A stretch of DNA of 64,000 bases, taken from Ricinus communis (lineage: Eukaryota > Streptophyta > Magnoliopsida > Malpighiales > Euphorbiaceae). Shown one piece after another: positions 47,905 through 59,806 of this stretch (within the stretch, counting starts at the first letter, position 1; every line of letters begins with the position of its first letter). The stretch is from contig NC_063258.1 in NCBI RefSeq assembly GCF_019578655.1, positions 930,001-994,000 of the forward strand. The letters are read 5' to 3'. The notes below the pieces were generated by a model. The model was not told the DNA's origin. It was given only the letters and a program-made list of their open reading frames with translations, and did not search any database. Both the position numbers and the translations under genes were made by a program.

Positions 47905-49109
47905 TTAATGATAGGTGGTACCTAGTTTAGAGGGCACATACTTAGTTAAAAGTGTCTTAACATGAGCAGTAGTTCTAGGTGATGACACTGCATTTGCAAT
48001 AGTTTGAATTAAAGCTAGAATCCTTTGATATTGCTCCTGAGTAAATGGGAATTGACCTCCTGAATTTCTACCTGAACCCTTATGCTTTTTAGATAAAACT
48101 TCTTTATCAGAATTACTCATCACTTTAGCAATAGTGTATTGCCCTGCCTCAACATGATTAGCATAGCTAGCATTTCCCATCTTTGATATGAACTGATATC
48201 CAGGTGGAAAACCATGTTTCTTGTAACAAATATTAACAGTATGGCCTTCTTTGTGGCAATAAGTACAAACAGGATTCTTAACTGAACCTCCATAGCTAGA
48301 TTTAGGTTTCTTAAATGGCTTATTGCCATAATTTGTGCCTCTGCTGTAGAAGACATTAGCCTCTGTATTCACATTGTTCGCTCATGTTCCTTAGGAACCA
48401 GAAATATTATACTCTGAGTTGGTTCTTGCTACAAATACATTTGCCTCAAGAAAAGTACTACTAATGATCTGCCTTTCATGCTGCAAGACCATTGAAAAGA
48501 CTTTGTTGATTGGAGGCAATGGATCCATAAGCTTGATCTGTGACTTGACAACTGAGAAGTTCTCATTAAGCCCCTTTAGAAATCTGATCACACAATCATT
48601 AGACTGATAATTTTTTTTAACAGTTTTTAAAGCATCGTAACTACATTGAGGAGTGCAGGTGCACTTCAGAATAGGCCTAAGGCTGGACAACTCATCCTAC
48701 AATATTTTTAGAAATGTATAATAATCATTAACCGAAAGGTTGTTTTGCTTAAAACCATAAATCTCTTCTTGTAAATCACATATTCTATGGATATTACTCT
48801 ACGAGAATCTATCTTTAAGATCTTCCCAAACATCAACTGCAAAATCAATACAAGCTATACTTTGAGCAATAGAAGGTGAAACTGCTCTATGAATCCAAGA
48901 AACAACTAAGTTATTAGGTGTCTTAATGGAACCATCGACAAATTTTATTTTATTTTTAGAAATCAAGCTTATTCTCTTCTTACCCATGAATGATAGTTTC
49001 CTCCGATGAGAATGCTAGGAACCATAACAAGAGACAGATTCTCATTTGGATGCATAAAATATGGACTGGAAGGCATCTCCTCCTCCTTGATTTTGCTGCT
49101 GTTCGCCAT
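47905..49109 (-). pseudogene. Inner Copia gag
   Basis: The minus-strand ATG at 49109 (MANSSKIKEEEMPSS) starts a Retrotran_gag_3-type N-terminus with YFMHPNENLSLVMV, then SKNKIKFVDGSIKTPNN and SPSIAQSIACIDFAVDVWEDLKDRFS (about 48960-48800). 48690-48391 carries the central gag helices (CVIRFLKGLNENFSVVKSQI). A CCHC zinc knuckle, CTYCHKEGHTVNIC, with all ligands intact lies at 48264-48223. Frameshifts or stops break it into at least three pieces. Confidence 0.85.
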
Positions 49110-49240
49110 GATGGTTGAGATCAATTAAGAAAAAAAAAAACTTGTCCAAGGAATGATAAAGAAAAAGATGATAGTTTTAAGATTAAAAATTTGGTTTGTT
49201 CACCAAGAAAAGAAGAAAAAGAAAGGTCAGAAGCATTCTT

Positions 49241-49252
49241 GCTCTGATACCA
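49241..49252 (-). other. Primer-binding site of the inner Copia
   Basis: The minus strand reads TGGTATCAGAGC, complementary to the initiator-Met tRNA 3' end as in most plant Copia elements, one base inside the 5' LTR. Confidence 0.9.
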
Positions 49253-49253
49253 T

Positions 49254-49585
49254 CATGAGAATTATGATATGATTTCGTAAGAGAAAAATGAAAAAATTAT
49301 AAATAGAGTAATGAGAAGCACTACTATATATAGCCTATAGCCTACCAAGTTTATTAGAACAGAAAACCAGTTGGCTAATTAAAAGACAAAGTAAGAAAAG
49401 TAAATAAAAGAATATCCTACGCTACAAAACAGAATATGTGCATTCTTTGTTGTAATTCCTATTGTGATATGCTGCAATGGTGCTAAACTGATGTTGCTGC
49501 TGCTACACATTGGATGACTACTACTGCACCAATTTATCATAGGTCATTCGACATATAATCAAGGTTCCTGAAAATTCTATAAGAC
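49254..49585 (-). repeat. 5' LTR of the inner Copia
   Basis: 332 bp, direct repeat of 39050-39381 with about 27 differences by hand count. Outer flank CATCT (49586-49590) is the target duplication. Confidence 0.9.
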
Positions 49586-49590
49586 CATCT

Positions 49591-50142
49591 TCATTCCACT
49601 TTTCTATAGCTTTTGAAACTCCCTCTTGTAATACACTATATTTGATTTGGTTTTCATACTAAACAGATCTCTTAATGCTTCCTATAGTTGCTTAGAAGTC
49701 TCATTTCCCATCAGTTTAGCAGCCAAGTCAGGATCCATCAAGTTGTACAACCATCCTAGCAGGATTTGGTCCTGAACTACACAAATTTCATATTCTGGGT
49801 TTTCAATGATTTCAACACCACTTTCAAAAGTAGTTGTTAAGCATTCTAGAGGACACTTCTTTGCTCCAGTAATGAACCCTTCTAGTCTATTCCCTTTAAT
49901 CACAGGTAAGACTAGATTTTTCCACAATAATAATTCTCATGATTAAGTTTCACAAAACAGTAGGAACTAAGTGCATTACCTATTTTCATGCTATTCATGA
50001 AGCTTAGAGATGTATCTCTAAGCATCGAGTCCTTTTGAATATAAGAGCTCACATCTTTCCTTGATTCTTTTTCTTTGTCTTTGCTGGTTTCTTTCTGAGC
50101 AAGAGGAGTGTTTTCTGGATTGAAGTCTAAGGCGCTAGCCAT
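49591..50142 (-). pseudogene. Outer Copia gag 5' part
   Basis: The ATG at 50142 opens MASALDFNPENTPLAQKETS with a charged leader. The gag frame then runs through LSSYCFVKLNHENYYCGK, a frameshift at about 49915, and LVLPVIKGNRLEGFITG to WLYNLMDPDLAAKLMG, typical of UBN2/Copia gag N-domains. It is interrupted at 49590 by the inner Copia. At least one stop precedes the break. Confidence 0.8.
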
Positions 50143-50146
50143 AATA

Positions 50147-50158
50147 GCTATGATACCA
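50147..50158 (-). other. Primer-binding site of the outer Copia
   Basis: The minus strand reads TGGTATCATAGC, one mismatch from the initiator-Met tRNA primer site, two bases inside the 5' LTR. Confidence 0.85.
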
Positions 50159-50160
50159 AG

Positions 50161-50429
50161 TGAAGAAAAAAAGATAATAGGTGTTGGACAAATCTCAGCT
50201 TACTTACTAAGAGGAGAAAAGTTTCTATTTATGTGGTTCGTACATGAATGCCCTAATAAATAAAGTATTACATTGGTACATATGTTGCTTAGATAAGAGA
50301 GAAAATCATCCTAGGATCAAGAGACAAAATAAATGAATGAGGAAAGGGCTGTTGTACCAGGCCAATAACTACCAACCAAGAAACGACAAATAGTGAGCTA
50401 AGAAGGTTGTCGTTCTTCATGTTCTAACA
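50161..50429 (-). repeat. 5' LTR of the outer Copia
   Basis: 269 bp, plus-strand ends TGAAGAAAA ... TTCTAACA. Direct repeat of 35913-36168 with roughly 11% substitutions and a small indel cluster. Confidence 0.85.
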
Positions 50430-53400
50430 CACAGTCGTTAGAATAGAAGCAAGACAAATAATGATTACTGAAAATTATAGGAAAATAGTATATAATAAAA
50501 GCAAAATGCTTATATGTAAAATTAAGACATTAGTAATCAGGAAATTCATAATTCAATGGGATATTAGTGTTAGATAATTCAAAACATCAATATATATAAG
50601 TTAGAATAATAGTGAATGAAAATTAGGGTGAACAAAATCAAAAATCTAAGGCTTGAATTGTAACAACTTGACTCAGAGAAGAAGTCTATGAGGGCAAGAT
50701 ATGGACAAAGGAGCAAGGGAAAAATCTCTAGATAAAAAGTGGCTCATGTTAGCTTATGGGATGGCGAGTTTATAGGGTATGGAAATACATGAATAAATTG
50801 AATTATACATAAAAATAAGATAAAGAAAAGACTAATAACATATATGTAAAGCTATATTTTCAAATTTGGCCTGGAGTTCGACTCGATCAGGTCAAAGAAT
50901 TAAAAGTTCAAAGTTCAAAGGGTCGAATTGATATTTTTCTAAATACGTATTAAATATCTTATAAAATACATAAAATTATAAATATATTAAATTACACAAA
51001 ATTTAATAGATTTATTAACATTATAATAATATTAATATATTTAATGTAGTATTTTTAAGAATCTAATTGACATTTCAAATTTAAAATAATATTTTCTTAA
51101 AAGAAATTAGAATATTATAAATTAATAAATTTATATAATCACATAAATAATAAATAAAATTTTCTATCATTTAGAATTAAGATTTTGTATAGATATAAAG
51201 TTAATATAAGAAACAATTAAATTAGACTATTATTTGATAAATATTAATGATGTTGTTATTGAAAAATTAGTTTTGTAGATAAATGAATATATAAAAATAA
51301 GTTTTATAATAAAACATCAATAATATTACATTGGTTAATTTCTTTTTATTCTAATTTCAAGGTTAAAGTTTGAATCATATTTGATTTTTAGAATTAGGAG
51401 AATTTCAAAATTAAATGTATTAAATTCATAAAAACTTTAGAATAAGTAACCTCCTAAAAAATTCTCGAATTTATAAAAATAAAACCGTGAAATTAATAGG
51501 AACTCTAATGCAATTTGCTTCTTGGCCATTACAAATAATATTAGAGAACAAGCTATATATATATATATTCTTACTTTTCTAGATAGAAATTAAAGGGAAA
51601 AGAGTATGTAATAATCTTAGTTACCATTAAAACTTTTAGAAATATTATATGCATTTGACATTAGGTAGTTGCGCCTAAATGAAATCTCGTTCCCGAATGA
51701 AACAAAAATATTTAAATGAAATATTAAAAAGGAAACGAATAATATAAAAATCATAATAAATCTGGAAAGAAATTTTTTCGTTGGTCCCTTCTATTGTTAC
51801 TTTTTTTTTAAATAAAGTAATTTTTTTTTGTGATTTGAAGATTATTAATTTATAAATAAATTGAATCTTATCTGTCAAAATTTATATCTAAAAGTGATTG
51901 ACAACTGAGCGAATTCTTCCACAATTTTATTTTTATCATGTTATTATAATTAAAAACTAAAAAATTTATAAATTTATAAAAAATAATGAAACGTTCGTAA
52001 TCGCAAAAAAAATGATATTCATCTTCATACTTTCTTCGTAAATTATATTAATTCTTTTATAAATTTTATTACTTATGGAAAAAGTATGCTAATACAAAAT
52101 ATTATTACTTTCGCAAAAGTTAATGATTTACAAAGAATTGATAAAAATATAAAAATAATAAAATTTTCGCTATCGCAAAATTAATTACTACTTAAGAGAA
52201 ATGACGATGCTCTTTATATTTTTTCATAAAGCAAATATTTTGTAAGTTCTTTTGACTTATGAAGAATTATATTAATATTAAAAAAAATATGTTTATTTTT
52301 GTGAAAGTTAAAATAAACTATGAAAAAGTTAGTAAATTTATGAAAAATGCTAAAAGAATTTTGTAATCTCAAAATAAAATACAATCTTACAAAAAATGAT
52401 ACCTTTTTCATAGGTTTTTATAATCTAAAACAAAACTTTAGTAAATCTTAAAGATGTATGCATTTTTATTCTACCTTAGTTATTTTAGCCTTTATCCATT
52501 CTACAAGTTATCAAAATAAAAGAAATTTTACATTTATACAAAATTAATTATTTATTAATTTTCTATTAGTTATCTAAAATAAAATATGGTTATTTTGTTT
52601 TAAAATAAAATAACCACAAAAATCTCCTTTCCTTTCAGTTCTCTCACAACTCCTAATTTTTCAGCTTCATCTCATCGGATGGTCGCAACTTGCGTTGAGG
52701 TTCTCGTATGACAAAAAAAATCTAAAAATCATTGCTCGCAATATTATTACTTTTCTTCTCAACAACAAAGGAAAAAAAATACAATTTAATGATTGTTAGA
52801 GAAAGGCTACCTCCTACAAGAGAAATGCTAATCCGAGCCCATGAAAGTTTATTTAATTTAATGTGAATGTATTTTGAAAAAAGAATAATTCAATGCGACC
52901 GTAGCAATATGATAATTCCTAGCCCTAAAAGAAAGAAATATATGTAGTCAAATCTAAGACATTAATGGGCTTAAAATTCTCTTTTAATTATAGAGAAAAA
53001 TAAGTTTGAATTTAAGACGTCCGCCCGAATTCAATAGAAATTCTTACTAAGCTAAAGTTCTAACGATAACGGCATTAATATTATATTTCATTCTTACTTA
53101 CCCTTTCATATTATTTATAATTTGTGCTTTCTTTTGAGTTATTTGCTCACTTGCTCTGCAATGTACTTCACTATACCTACTTATAAATTAGAAGGAAAAA
53201 GAAAAATACAAATACAAATATTCTTGTAGTAGTGTATTCATTAATTTAATTAAATAAGACATTACAAGATATGAGTGAATATTTTGACCCCAAATTTACT
53301 AATGCAAGTATAGTATAAGTTAACCAATGGTACAAACATTAGTTGAATTCTAAATGCCCTCAGCTTTCCAACAATGAATCATTAGTATAGCAGTCAAGTT

Positions 53401-53480
53401 CTTCATTTATACATATTACAAAAACACTGAGCACAAAGAAAATTCAGGCCAAAGATATTTAAAAGAAAAAAGAAAAAAAG
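50430..53480. other. AT-rich intergenic DNA with weak tandem structure
   Basis: No gene recognised. At 51960-52400 a degenerate motif (TCG-TAATCGCAAAA / TCGCTATCGCAAAA / TGTAATCTCAAAA) recurs near 51990, 52165 and 52355, suggesting an old tandem repeat of about 170-190 bp. A short (TA)n tract lies at 51553-51568. Confidence 0.45.
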
Positions 53481-53500
53481 AAAAAGAGACACAGATTAGA

Positions 53501-54163
53501 TCAAACTCGCCTTGCAACATATACAAGAAATGAATTGAACTTCCAAGGACTGCAGCCATTAATCCCCTGTAATGAGTCCCTGGCAGGACCCTCTAATCTA
53601 GAAGACTTCTTTGAATGACCCTTAGTTAAAGACAGTGCCGATGAGGACGATGACGATGATGAAAAAGAAGAAGAAAAGCTTGAATTTCGCGGCGACACCA
53701 TAAATTCGCCATCAGAGCTACAAAACTCAAAGCTTTCAAACTTCTTACAATCGGACCCATTATTAACGTTTACAATATTTTGATTATTATTATTCCTCTG
53801 AAGAAATCCTTGTGGGCCTTTCTTGGATCCTTGAATCTTCCTGATATGCTTCCAGAACTTAAGCTTCGATTTTATTGAAACCTTAGGCTCTTCAAGGTCA
53901 TGAATGCATGGTTTTGGTAGTCCTAAGCTAAGAACAGCCGGTGGAGGGCTGAGCGGTGGAAGAACTTCTTCTTGTGGCGGGTCTTTTGCAGTTCCTGGCT
54001 GCATTTCCCACTGAAATGGCACTCCTTCAGCACTCCGGTAATAGAACAGCCGCGACGAGCAACTCATTGAAGAATTCCTTGAAATGACCTTGTTAAAGAA
54101 GAATTCATCTCCTTGAAGAACCGAAACTTTTCTCCTTGTAACACTAGCATGCTCGGAATCCAT
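53501..54163 (-). CDS. PFxWExQPGT-motif protein (DUF688-like), uncharacterised
   Basis: An uninterrupted 220-codon, intronless frame from the ATG at 54163. Order of blocks: MDSEHASVTRRK leader, FFFNKVISRNSSM (about 21-33), signature VPFQWEMQPGT (about 48-58), a proline-rich segment LPPLSPPP (about 68-75), basic KFWKHIRKIQGSKK (about 102-115), SPRNSS followed by a polyserine run (about 157-175), and a C-terminus ending VARRV. The same block order occurs in the gene at 30513-31268, so the two are paralogues of one plant-specific family. The function is unknown; the Ser-rich tail and basic patch hint at a regulated nuclear protein, which is only a guess. Confidence 0.78.
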   Translation of the reverse strand: MDSEHASVTRRKVSVLQGDEFFFNKVISRNSSMSCSSRLFYYRSAEGVPFQWEMQPGTAKDPPQEEVLPPLSPPPAVLSLGLPKPCIHDLEEPKVSIKSKLKFWKHIRKIQGSKKGPQGFLQRNNNNQNIVNVNNGSDCKKFESFEFCSSDGEFMVSPRNSSFSSSFSSSSSSSSALSLTKGHSKKSSRLEGPARDSLQGINGCSPWKFNSFLVYVARRV

Positions 54164-54228
54164 GTCTTGCCTTAAAGAATTAGTTGATAATTGTGATAAT
54201 GTATATGAGAACTAATGATCATGAAATC

Positions 54229-54229
54229 T

Positions 54230-54275
<46 letters not shown>
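54229..54275 (-). promoter_or_regulatory. (TA)n plus (CT)n tract in the leader/promoter of the 53.5-kb gene
   Basis: Starting 66 bp upstream of the ATG, the gene-sense strand has a (CT)10 tract followed by a (TA)n run. Such Y-patch-like CT tracts and TA tracts are common in plant core promoters and 5' UTRs. The dinucleotide repeats are likely to vary in length between individuals. Confidence 0.5.
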
Positions 54276-57200
54276 TGAGAGAAAGAGAAAAGCTAGGGTT
54301 TGCCTGTTTCTTAGGCGAATGACGGAGGATTAGGGTGCATGATCCTGTTGTTTTGAGGATTGAAGAGCTAATTTCCGGAATATATAATAATGATTGCCTG
54401 ATTTTGTTTCCTTACATATATTAATGTAATATACGTTTCTGGCCTTGACTTTTGCTAACTTGGAATGTTACTTCTAATTTGAGTGACTTAAGGGCTCTTT
54501 TTGTTTTAGGCAAGCAAGGGAGAAGGAGAATGGGTTAGTCTTTCTTCTTAAGACTTTTCAATGTAAAATGTTGGACGGTTGGTGTTTGCATGTGCAAATG
54601 CCAAAACCCTAAGGTATGGTATGGCCAACTTAATAAATTTCCTTGCCATTTACCTCTCCATTAATTACGCTTCCTTCCTTTCTAGGAAACCCTATAATTC
54701 AGATGGACCAACTGATATTCTGATTTACCATACTCAGCCTATGACAAGATGCCACAAAACCCAGTTCTTTTTCTTTCTTTTTTTCCTTAGTAATTCAACT
54801 CAATCCGTACGATTTTATTTATTAATTATTGTATTGTTATTGGTTTGTATTGATTTAATATATGAATATGTGGTAGATTAAATCTATTTAAAAATATTTA
54901 TGCAGAATAATTCAAGTCAATGATATCTTCTTTTAAAGAAAAAAAAATCAAAACAACATAATTTTTAGTCTTTTAAATTTTTGGTTATAAGCAAATTCTC
55001 ATACTATATAAGCATTATCGTGTCAGTCATGGCAATATACAAACTGAGACTTAGATAAATTCAAAAGAGAAATTAATTATAATAAGAGCAAATATAAATA
55101 AATTATGATTAGTATAAATGTGCATTTATATTAGTTAGTATATAATTATTATTTACCAACCAAGATAGAAAAACTACTAATATAAATGTAATACATTCAC
55201 CATGTGATATAAATGTAGTGGTAAATCCATAATCTTGCGTGACGGGCTGAGTTCACCAAATATCCATCTATCATAAGATATATCAAATCAATTAGAATCC
55301 AAATTTGTGCAGCAAATATGGGACCTTTCTCAAGTCTAAGAAACCAATATCCACATTTTACAGATACCTTAATTAAGATTGATTCATTCATTGGATGTTT
55401 ATTTACACATACTCATATTTTTAGTTGACTTTAAGGTTTTTCTCTTTATTTTCTTGAACTTGAGGTTTCACTAAGCAAGTGGAGATGATTATATCATAAT
55501 GATATAAACAAGAATGTCACTAACCGAGGGGAGATGCTTAAGGGATCAAATTGATCCACAATAAATAGAGAAAATATAGTACTTTTTTCTTTTCATTTTT
55601 TTTCTTTATTATTTGACACAATTACCCTTTATTTCTAATTAAAAATTAACTTTCCTTCTTTTTCTCTAATTAATTCTTATTCTATTTTCATAAGGCAAGT
55701 AATTCTTATCTATTTATTTAAGTTCCTTTTTTCCTTTTTGATTTTTTCTTTGATAGAAAATTTAAATTACTAATTTGATCTATTTAAAGTGTTCAGCTTT
55801 ATGTCCTCTTCTTTATATCCGAGTAATTCATAAAATATATCATTCATAGTATTATTTCTTAATTTATAATGTTCTTCTATTGAAGAAGATAACAAAACAT
55901 AATTAGGAATGAGATTTTTGAAATGGGTATTTTATTTTTATGGTTTTTGATGTGATAAAGAATTTTGTTTTTGAATAGAATATGATAAAGAACTTAATCC
56001 CCAGTAAATTCATTGATTTATTTGTGATATAATTAATTAATTAATGGAATGTCCATTTTGTAAGTTTAATTTTGTTCGAAATTTTTCTAGCATGTTTTTT
56101 TTTAAAAAAAATTAATCTTATTATACGATTTTGAGTAGTAGTTGAATTGACTTTTTTTATTATATTTGTAGATATCATTCTGTTAAGAGTAAAAAAATAT
56201 TAATACCCTTTCAAAAAAATATATATTAATGCCAAATTAAAGTAGTGTAAAAACTTAATTAAAAAATTAATTATTTATATCAATTCATAATCTTTTATGC
56301 ATAAAAATCAATTTTAATAATTATTTCTCATTCCATAATAGATTGGGTTAAAAGTAACATGATAAAAAATTGATCTATAATAAATTTGAAGATATTTTTC
56401 TTAATTATATTTGTAGATGCCATTCTTTTAAAGGAATAAAAATTTATTAGTTATCAAATTAAGTAGAATTGAAAAAAAAATTAATTAAAAAGTTATTTGT
56501 TCATATCATCTCATAATGTTTGTATAAGGAGTACTAAATTGATTTCATCGACTTGTGTCTAAAAGGAAAATATCATGGTAATTATAATATAATAAACAAC
56601 ATAAAATATAGATTTTTTAAAATTAATTAATAATTTATGTTAGGAATCAAATTATGGCTCATTTTATATTATGGTAAGAATTAAACTAAGAGTAATATAA
56701 GAATTAATTAGATATATTTCAATATGTAACAAAAACAATTTATGGTGGATAAAAGGATAATTAAAATATTTTGCTTTGAAATCCAATTTTGATCTAGATT
56801 ATTAAGGATCAAGTTGATTCTTATAGCATTACTCATAAAAGTATTTTCAAATTTAATTAATAATTTGAATATGCAAATTGAGGTGGAGTTAATCAAAATA
56901 ACCAAACCAATTTAATTATTGGACTTTGGCATTTATTTCTTGGCTAATTAACGGGGAAAGGTGGGATGAAATGGAAGAGAATTAAATGTTAGTTACCAAA
57001 ATTTTTTAGCCTATCTTTTGGATAAATTAAATGTTATATTTTGGATATTTATTTTTTTAAGTTAATAGGGGATTTAAGGTCTCTTATATAATCATAAAGT
57101 ATGACTTTTCTTGCCTAATAAATTGATTGAATTGAAACTGAATTTATATGTTTATGGCATAAAAGGAATATAGTCAATAAATTCTTTAGTCTAGTTTCCT

Positions 57201-58747
57201 TTTGAATAAATTCAATATTACTTATTTATAGTGTTCTTTTTAAGGCAATGAAGATCTTAAATGCCTGATTTAGTTAGGTGATTTGAATTTCCATAAATAA
57301 ATTCAATGTTAGTCATATTTAAAAAAAAAAAAAAGGTTCAGCGAGCATAAAGTATTTTATGACTTTCTTAAACAATTTATTGATTTGAGGTTAACCTAAG
57401 GCAAATACAATAATAATTTAGAAAATTTAAGATTCTAAATATTTGAATTATATTTTGAATGTTCTATAATAAAATTATTTGGGGCTAGAACTCAGTAAAA
57501 TAACTTTTAAAAGTTAATATCAAAAGTTTTTCTTACGTTTTATGTAATTGACTAATTTATTTATTTAATTTTAATATATATGATGCAACTAATAATTGTT
57601 TCTTTTTTTTTCAGAATTCAAATCAACAATAATAGTTATTCAGAATCAAAGAATTTAGTTAAATAAAATGAAGTGAAAACTAGGCCATTTTTCCATATTA
57701 ATTAATAATAATTCTACCCCATTTTTCTATATTATTTATTTATTTTTAGCACTTAATGTGTAATTTTTATTTTTAGTTGTATAATAAATATATTAATTAA
57801 TAAGTCATTTGATTAATAATAATTCTAATTGAAAAAATATTATTTTAGTTATGTTTTAATATTATATTAATTAATAAAATAATATTATAATTATAAAATA
57901 ATTTCTATTCCAAAAACATATTAATTATATTTTTAATATTAATTTTATATAATTAATAAATCAAGAAAGAAAAATTTATTATGTCTAATTTTTATATTTA
58001 TTGTTTAATTAAGTATTAATTAATAAGTTATTATTTTACTTTTAAAAAATGCCATTATAATAATATATCTACTAATAATTTATAATTCTAATTCATAAAA
58101 TAATTCTAATCCTAAAGAACGGTATATTAAATATATATGTAGTACTAATTTTATATAAGATGAATAAATCAATTAATAAATATTTTATATTTATTACACT
58201 AATAAAATTTAAAACATTAAAAATTTTATCATGGAAATTACTAAAAACTATTTTAAATTATACTATTATTTCTTAAAATATAACTAATAATTATAAAATA
58301 CTAAAAATTTTATTAAATCTTTACTCTACACTTATTTTATATTATTATCTATAACTAAAATAATAACAATAGCCATAAAACACACCAATAAGTAACTACA
58401 TTCAATTGGCCATAGATTATACCAATAAAAATTATATACATATATTTGGAAAATATATTTTCTGCATGGTAATGCATAAAAAGAGACTGAATGCGCTAGA
58501 TCATATGATCTATATTTACTTGTCTTAAGATTGTTTATTTTTCACAATTCATATAAAGGAATGTCGTCAGAAAACATTACCGAAAGGTATAAAGAAAAGT
58601 GATTCATTTATTTTCTTTTGAGGGATATAAGTATTTAGAAATTTTATTCTTTAACAATTTTAAATATGCATTTTTTCTTTAAAAAATTTTGATTCACGAA
58701 GATCCATCCGTCACTACTGCTTCAATCAGCTATTATTATCGTATTCA
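54276..58747. other. Long AT-rich intergenic region
   Basis: No supported gene. The 100-codon frame at 54579-54881 lacks any family signal. A diverged duplication of about 245 bp is suggested by TATTATATTTGTAGATRYCATTCT near 56158 and TTAATTATATTTGTAGATGCCATTCT near 56401. The rest is A/T-rich without element ends that I can see. Confidence 0.45.
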
Positions 58748-59074
58748 TGTTGAGTAATAAGGCTAATAACCACAGGAATATGAACAAACAAGCAAGAAAA
58801 ATAAGAACACAAAGATTTAACGAGATTCAGCAATGTGCCTATATCCTCGGGAGCGATGAGTGGCTGTATCTGTTATTATTTTATAATGATCCACCAATTA
58901 GGTAATAAATACAAAAGATATATATATATAACCCTTGACACAATTATAAAAATACACTTTACCGTACCGCGGGGGCTTTGCCCCCGCACTCCCAACGTTG
59001 CGCTACGCTCCATTCACTCACTCCGCTCTACTTCAGCATCTGTCTCTTAAATTGGTATATGACCATACCTAACA
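58748..59074 (-). repeat. 3' LTR of a third Copia element
   Basis: 327 bp; on the minus strand it begins TGTTAGGTATGG and ends ACTCAACA (TG...CA). The polypurine tract AAGGTGGAGATT lies immediately inside it (59075-59086), as in many plant Copia elements. The 5' LTR is outside the window. A perfect GC hairpin lies within it. Confidence 0.8.
58969..58987. other. Perfect GC hairpin in the Copia LTR
   Basis: GCGGGGGC-TTT-GCCCCCGC: an 8-bp all-GC stem with a 3-nt loop, in a very AT-rich setting. It could act on LTR transcript 3'-end formation or stability; that role is inferred. Confidence 0.85.
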
Positions 59075-59086
59075 AATCTCCACCTT

Positions 59087-59806
59087 GGTGAATATCAAGC
59101 CCTTAGGGGATGAAACCATGGAGTTTGTCACACACCAAAGTGGGTTGAGCTACCATGCTTGTCTAGCAACTATAAACATTCAACAAGTCCAAGCAATGTA
59201 TGAACTTGTTATTAGCAACCAACTTAGTCAACATATCAGCTGCATTCTCACTAGTATGAACCTTCTGCAACAGTATCTGACCAGATGTAATCAACTTTCT
59301 AATCTTGTGATACCTCACATCAACATGATTAGTTCTAGCATGGTACACCTAGTTCTTAGCCAAATGAATAGCACTTTGACAATCACAATGCAACTAAACT
59401 CCACCTTGCTGAACACCCAGTTCCTTTACTAGCCCAGTAAGCCATAAAGCTTATTTAGCGACTTGACGTACTTGGTTGTAGATAATGCCACAATGGACTG
59501 AACTGTTGATTTCCAACATATAAGCCCTCCACCAAGAGTAAAAACATACCCAGTTTTTAGACCTTCTATCATCCAAATTACCAAAATAGTCTGAATCCAC
59601 ATACCTTACAACTAAAGGATCATCTTGCTGACTACCGAAAATAATTCCATGCCCTATAGTACTCTTCAGATACCTAAAAATCCACTTGACTGCTTCCCAA
59701 TGTCGCCTACCTGGTTTAGACATGTATTTACAAACTTGACTAACAGCATGAGCCAAGTTAGGGAGAGTATATACCATTGTATACATCAAGCAGCCAACTG
59801 CACTAG
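59087..59806 (-). pseudogene. Third Copia: RT end and RNase H region
   Basis: 59789-59451 gives YTLPNLAHAVSQVCKYMS, AVKWIFRYLKSTIGHGI and YVDSDYFGNLDDRRSK, the RT C-terminus and RNase H start. 59348-59163 gives RTNHVDVRYHKIRKLI and ENAADMLTKLV, the RNase H/C-terminal tail of Tork-like Copia pol. Frames are broken. The reading is cut at 59806 by the Athila LTR. Confidence 0.85.
59802..59806. repeat. Putative 5-bp target site (ACTAG) of the Athila insertion
   Basis: The five bases immediately left of the Athila LTR. The matching copy should lie beyond the window, next to continued Copia RT sequence. Confidence 0.4.

Larger units (their letters stand above)
39050..49585 (-). mobile_element. Inner Copia retrotransposon inserted in the outer Copia gag
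   Basis: LTRs of 332 bp at each end (39050-39381 and 49254-49585), both with a TATATATAG-type promoter core, diverging by roughly 8% on my hand count. The exact 5-bp duplication CATCT lies at 39045-39049 and 49586-49590. Deleting the insert plus one duplication joins codons GMKM to PEYLK in the host gag without a frame change. Net of its own 5335-bp insertion the element is about 5.2 kb, a normal Copia size. The termini are G...G on the coding strand (GTCTTATAG ... TTCTCATG), not TG...CA. Confidence 0.9.
35913..50429 (-). mobile_element. Outer Copia retrotransposon (host of the nest)
   Basis: Minus-strand Copia with a 5' LTR at 50161-50429 and a 3' LTR at 35913-36168. It is split in gag by another Copia (39050-49585). 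The order 5' to 3' is LTR, primer site, gag, (insert), gag end with zinc knuckle, protease, integrase, RT, RNase H, polypurine tract, LTR. LTR divergence is roughly 11% by my hand count, plus indels. Flanking pentamers are TATAG and CACAG (plus strand): three of five match and both differences are C/T transitions, plausible for an old methylated duplication. Confidence 0.85.

Noticed and set aside
54579..54881. 100-codon plus-strand frame upstream of the 53.5-kb gene
   Set aside because: The hydrophobic translation comes from T-rich DNA. There is no family match, and it would sit in the promoter region of the divergent gene.
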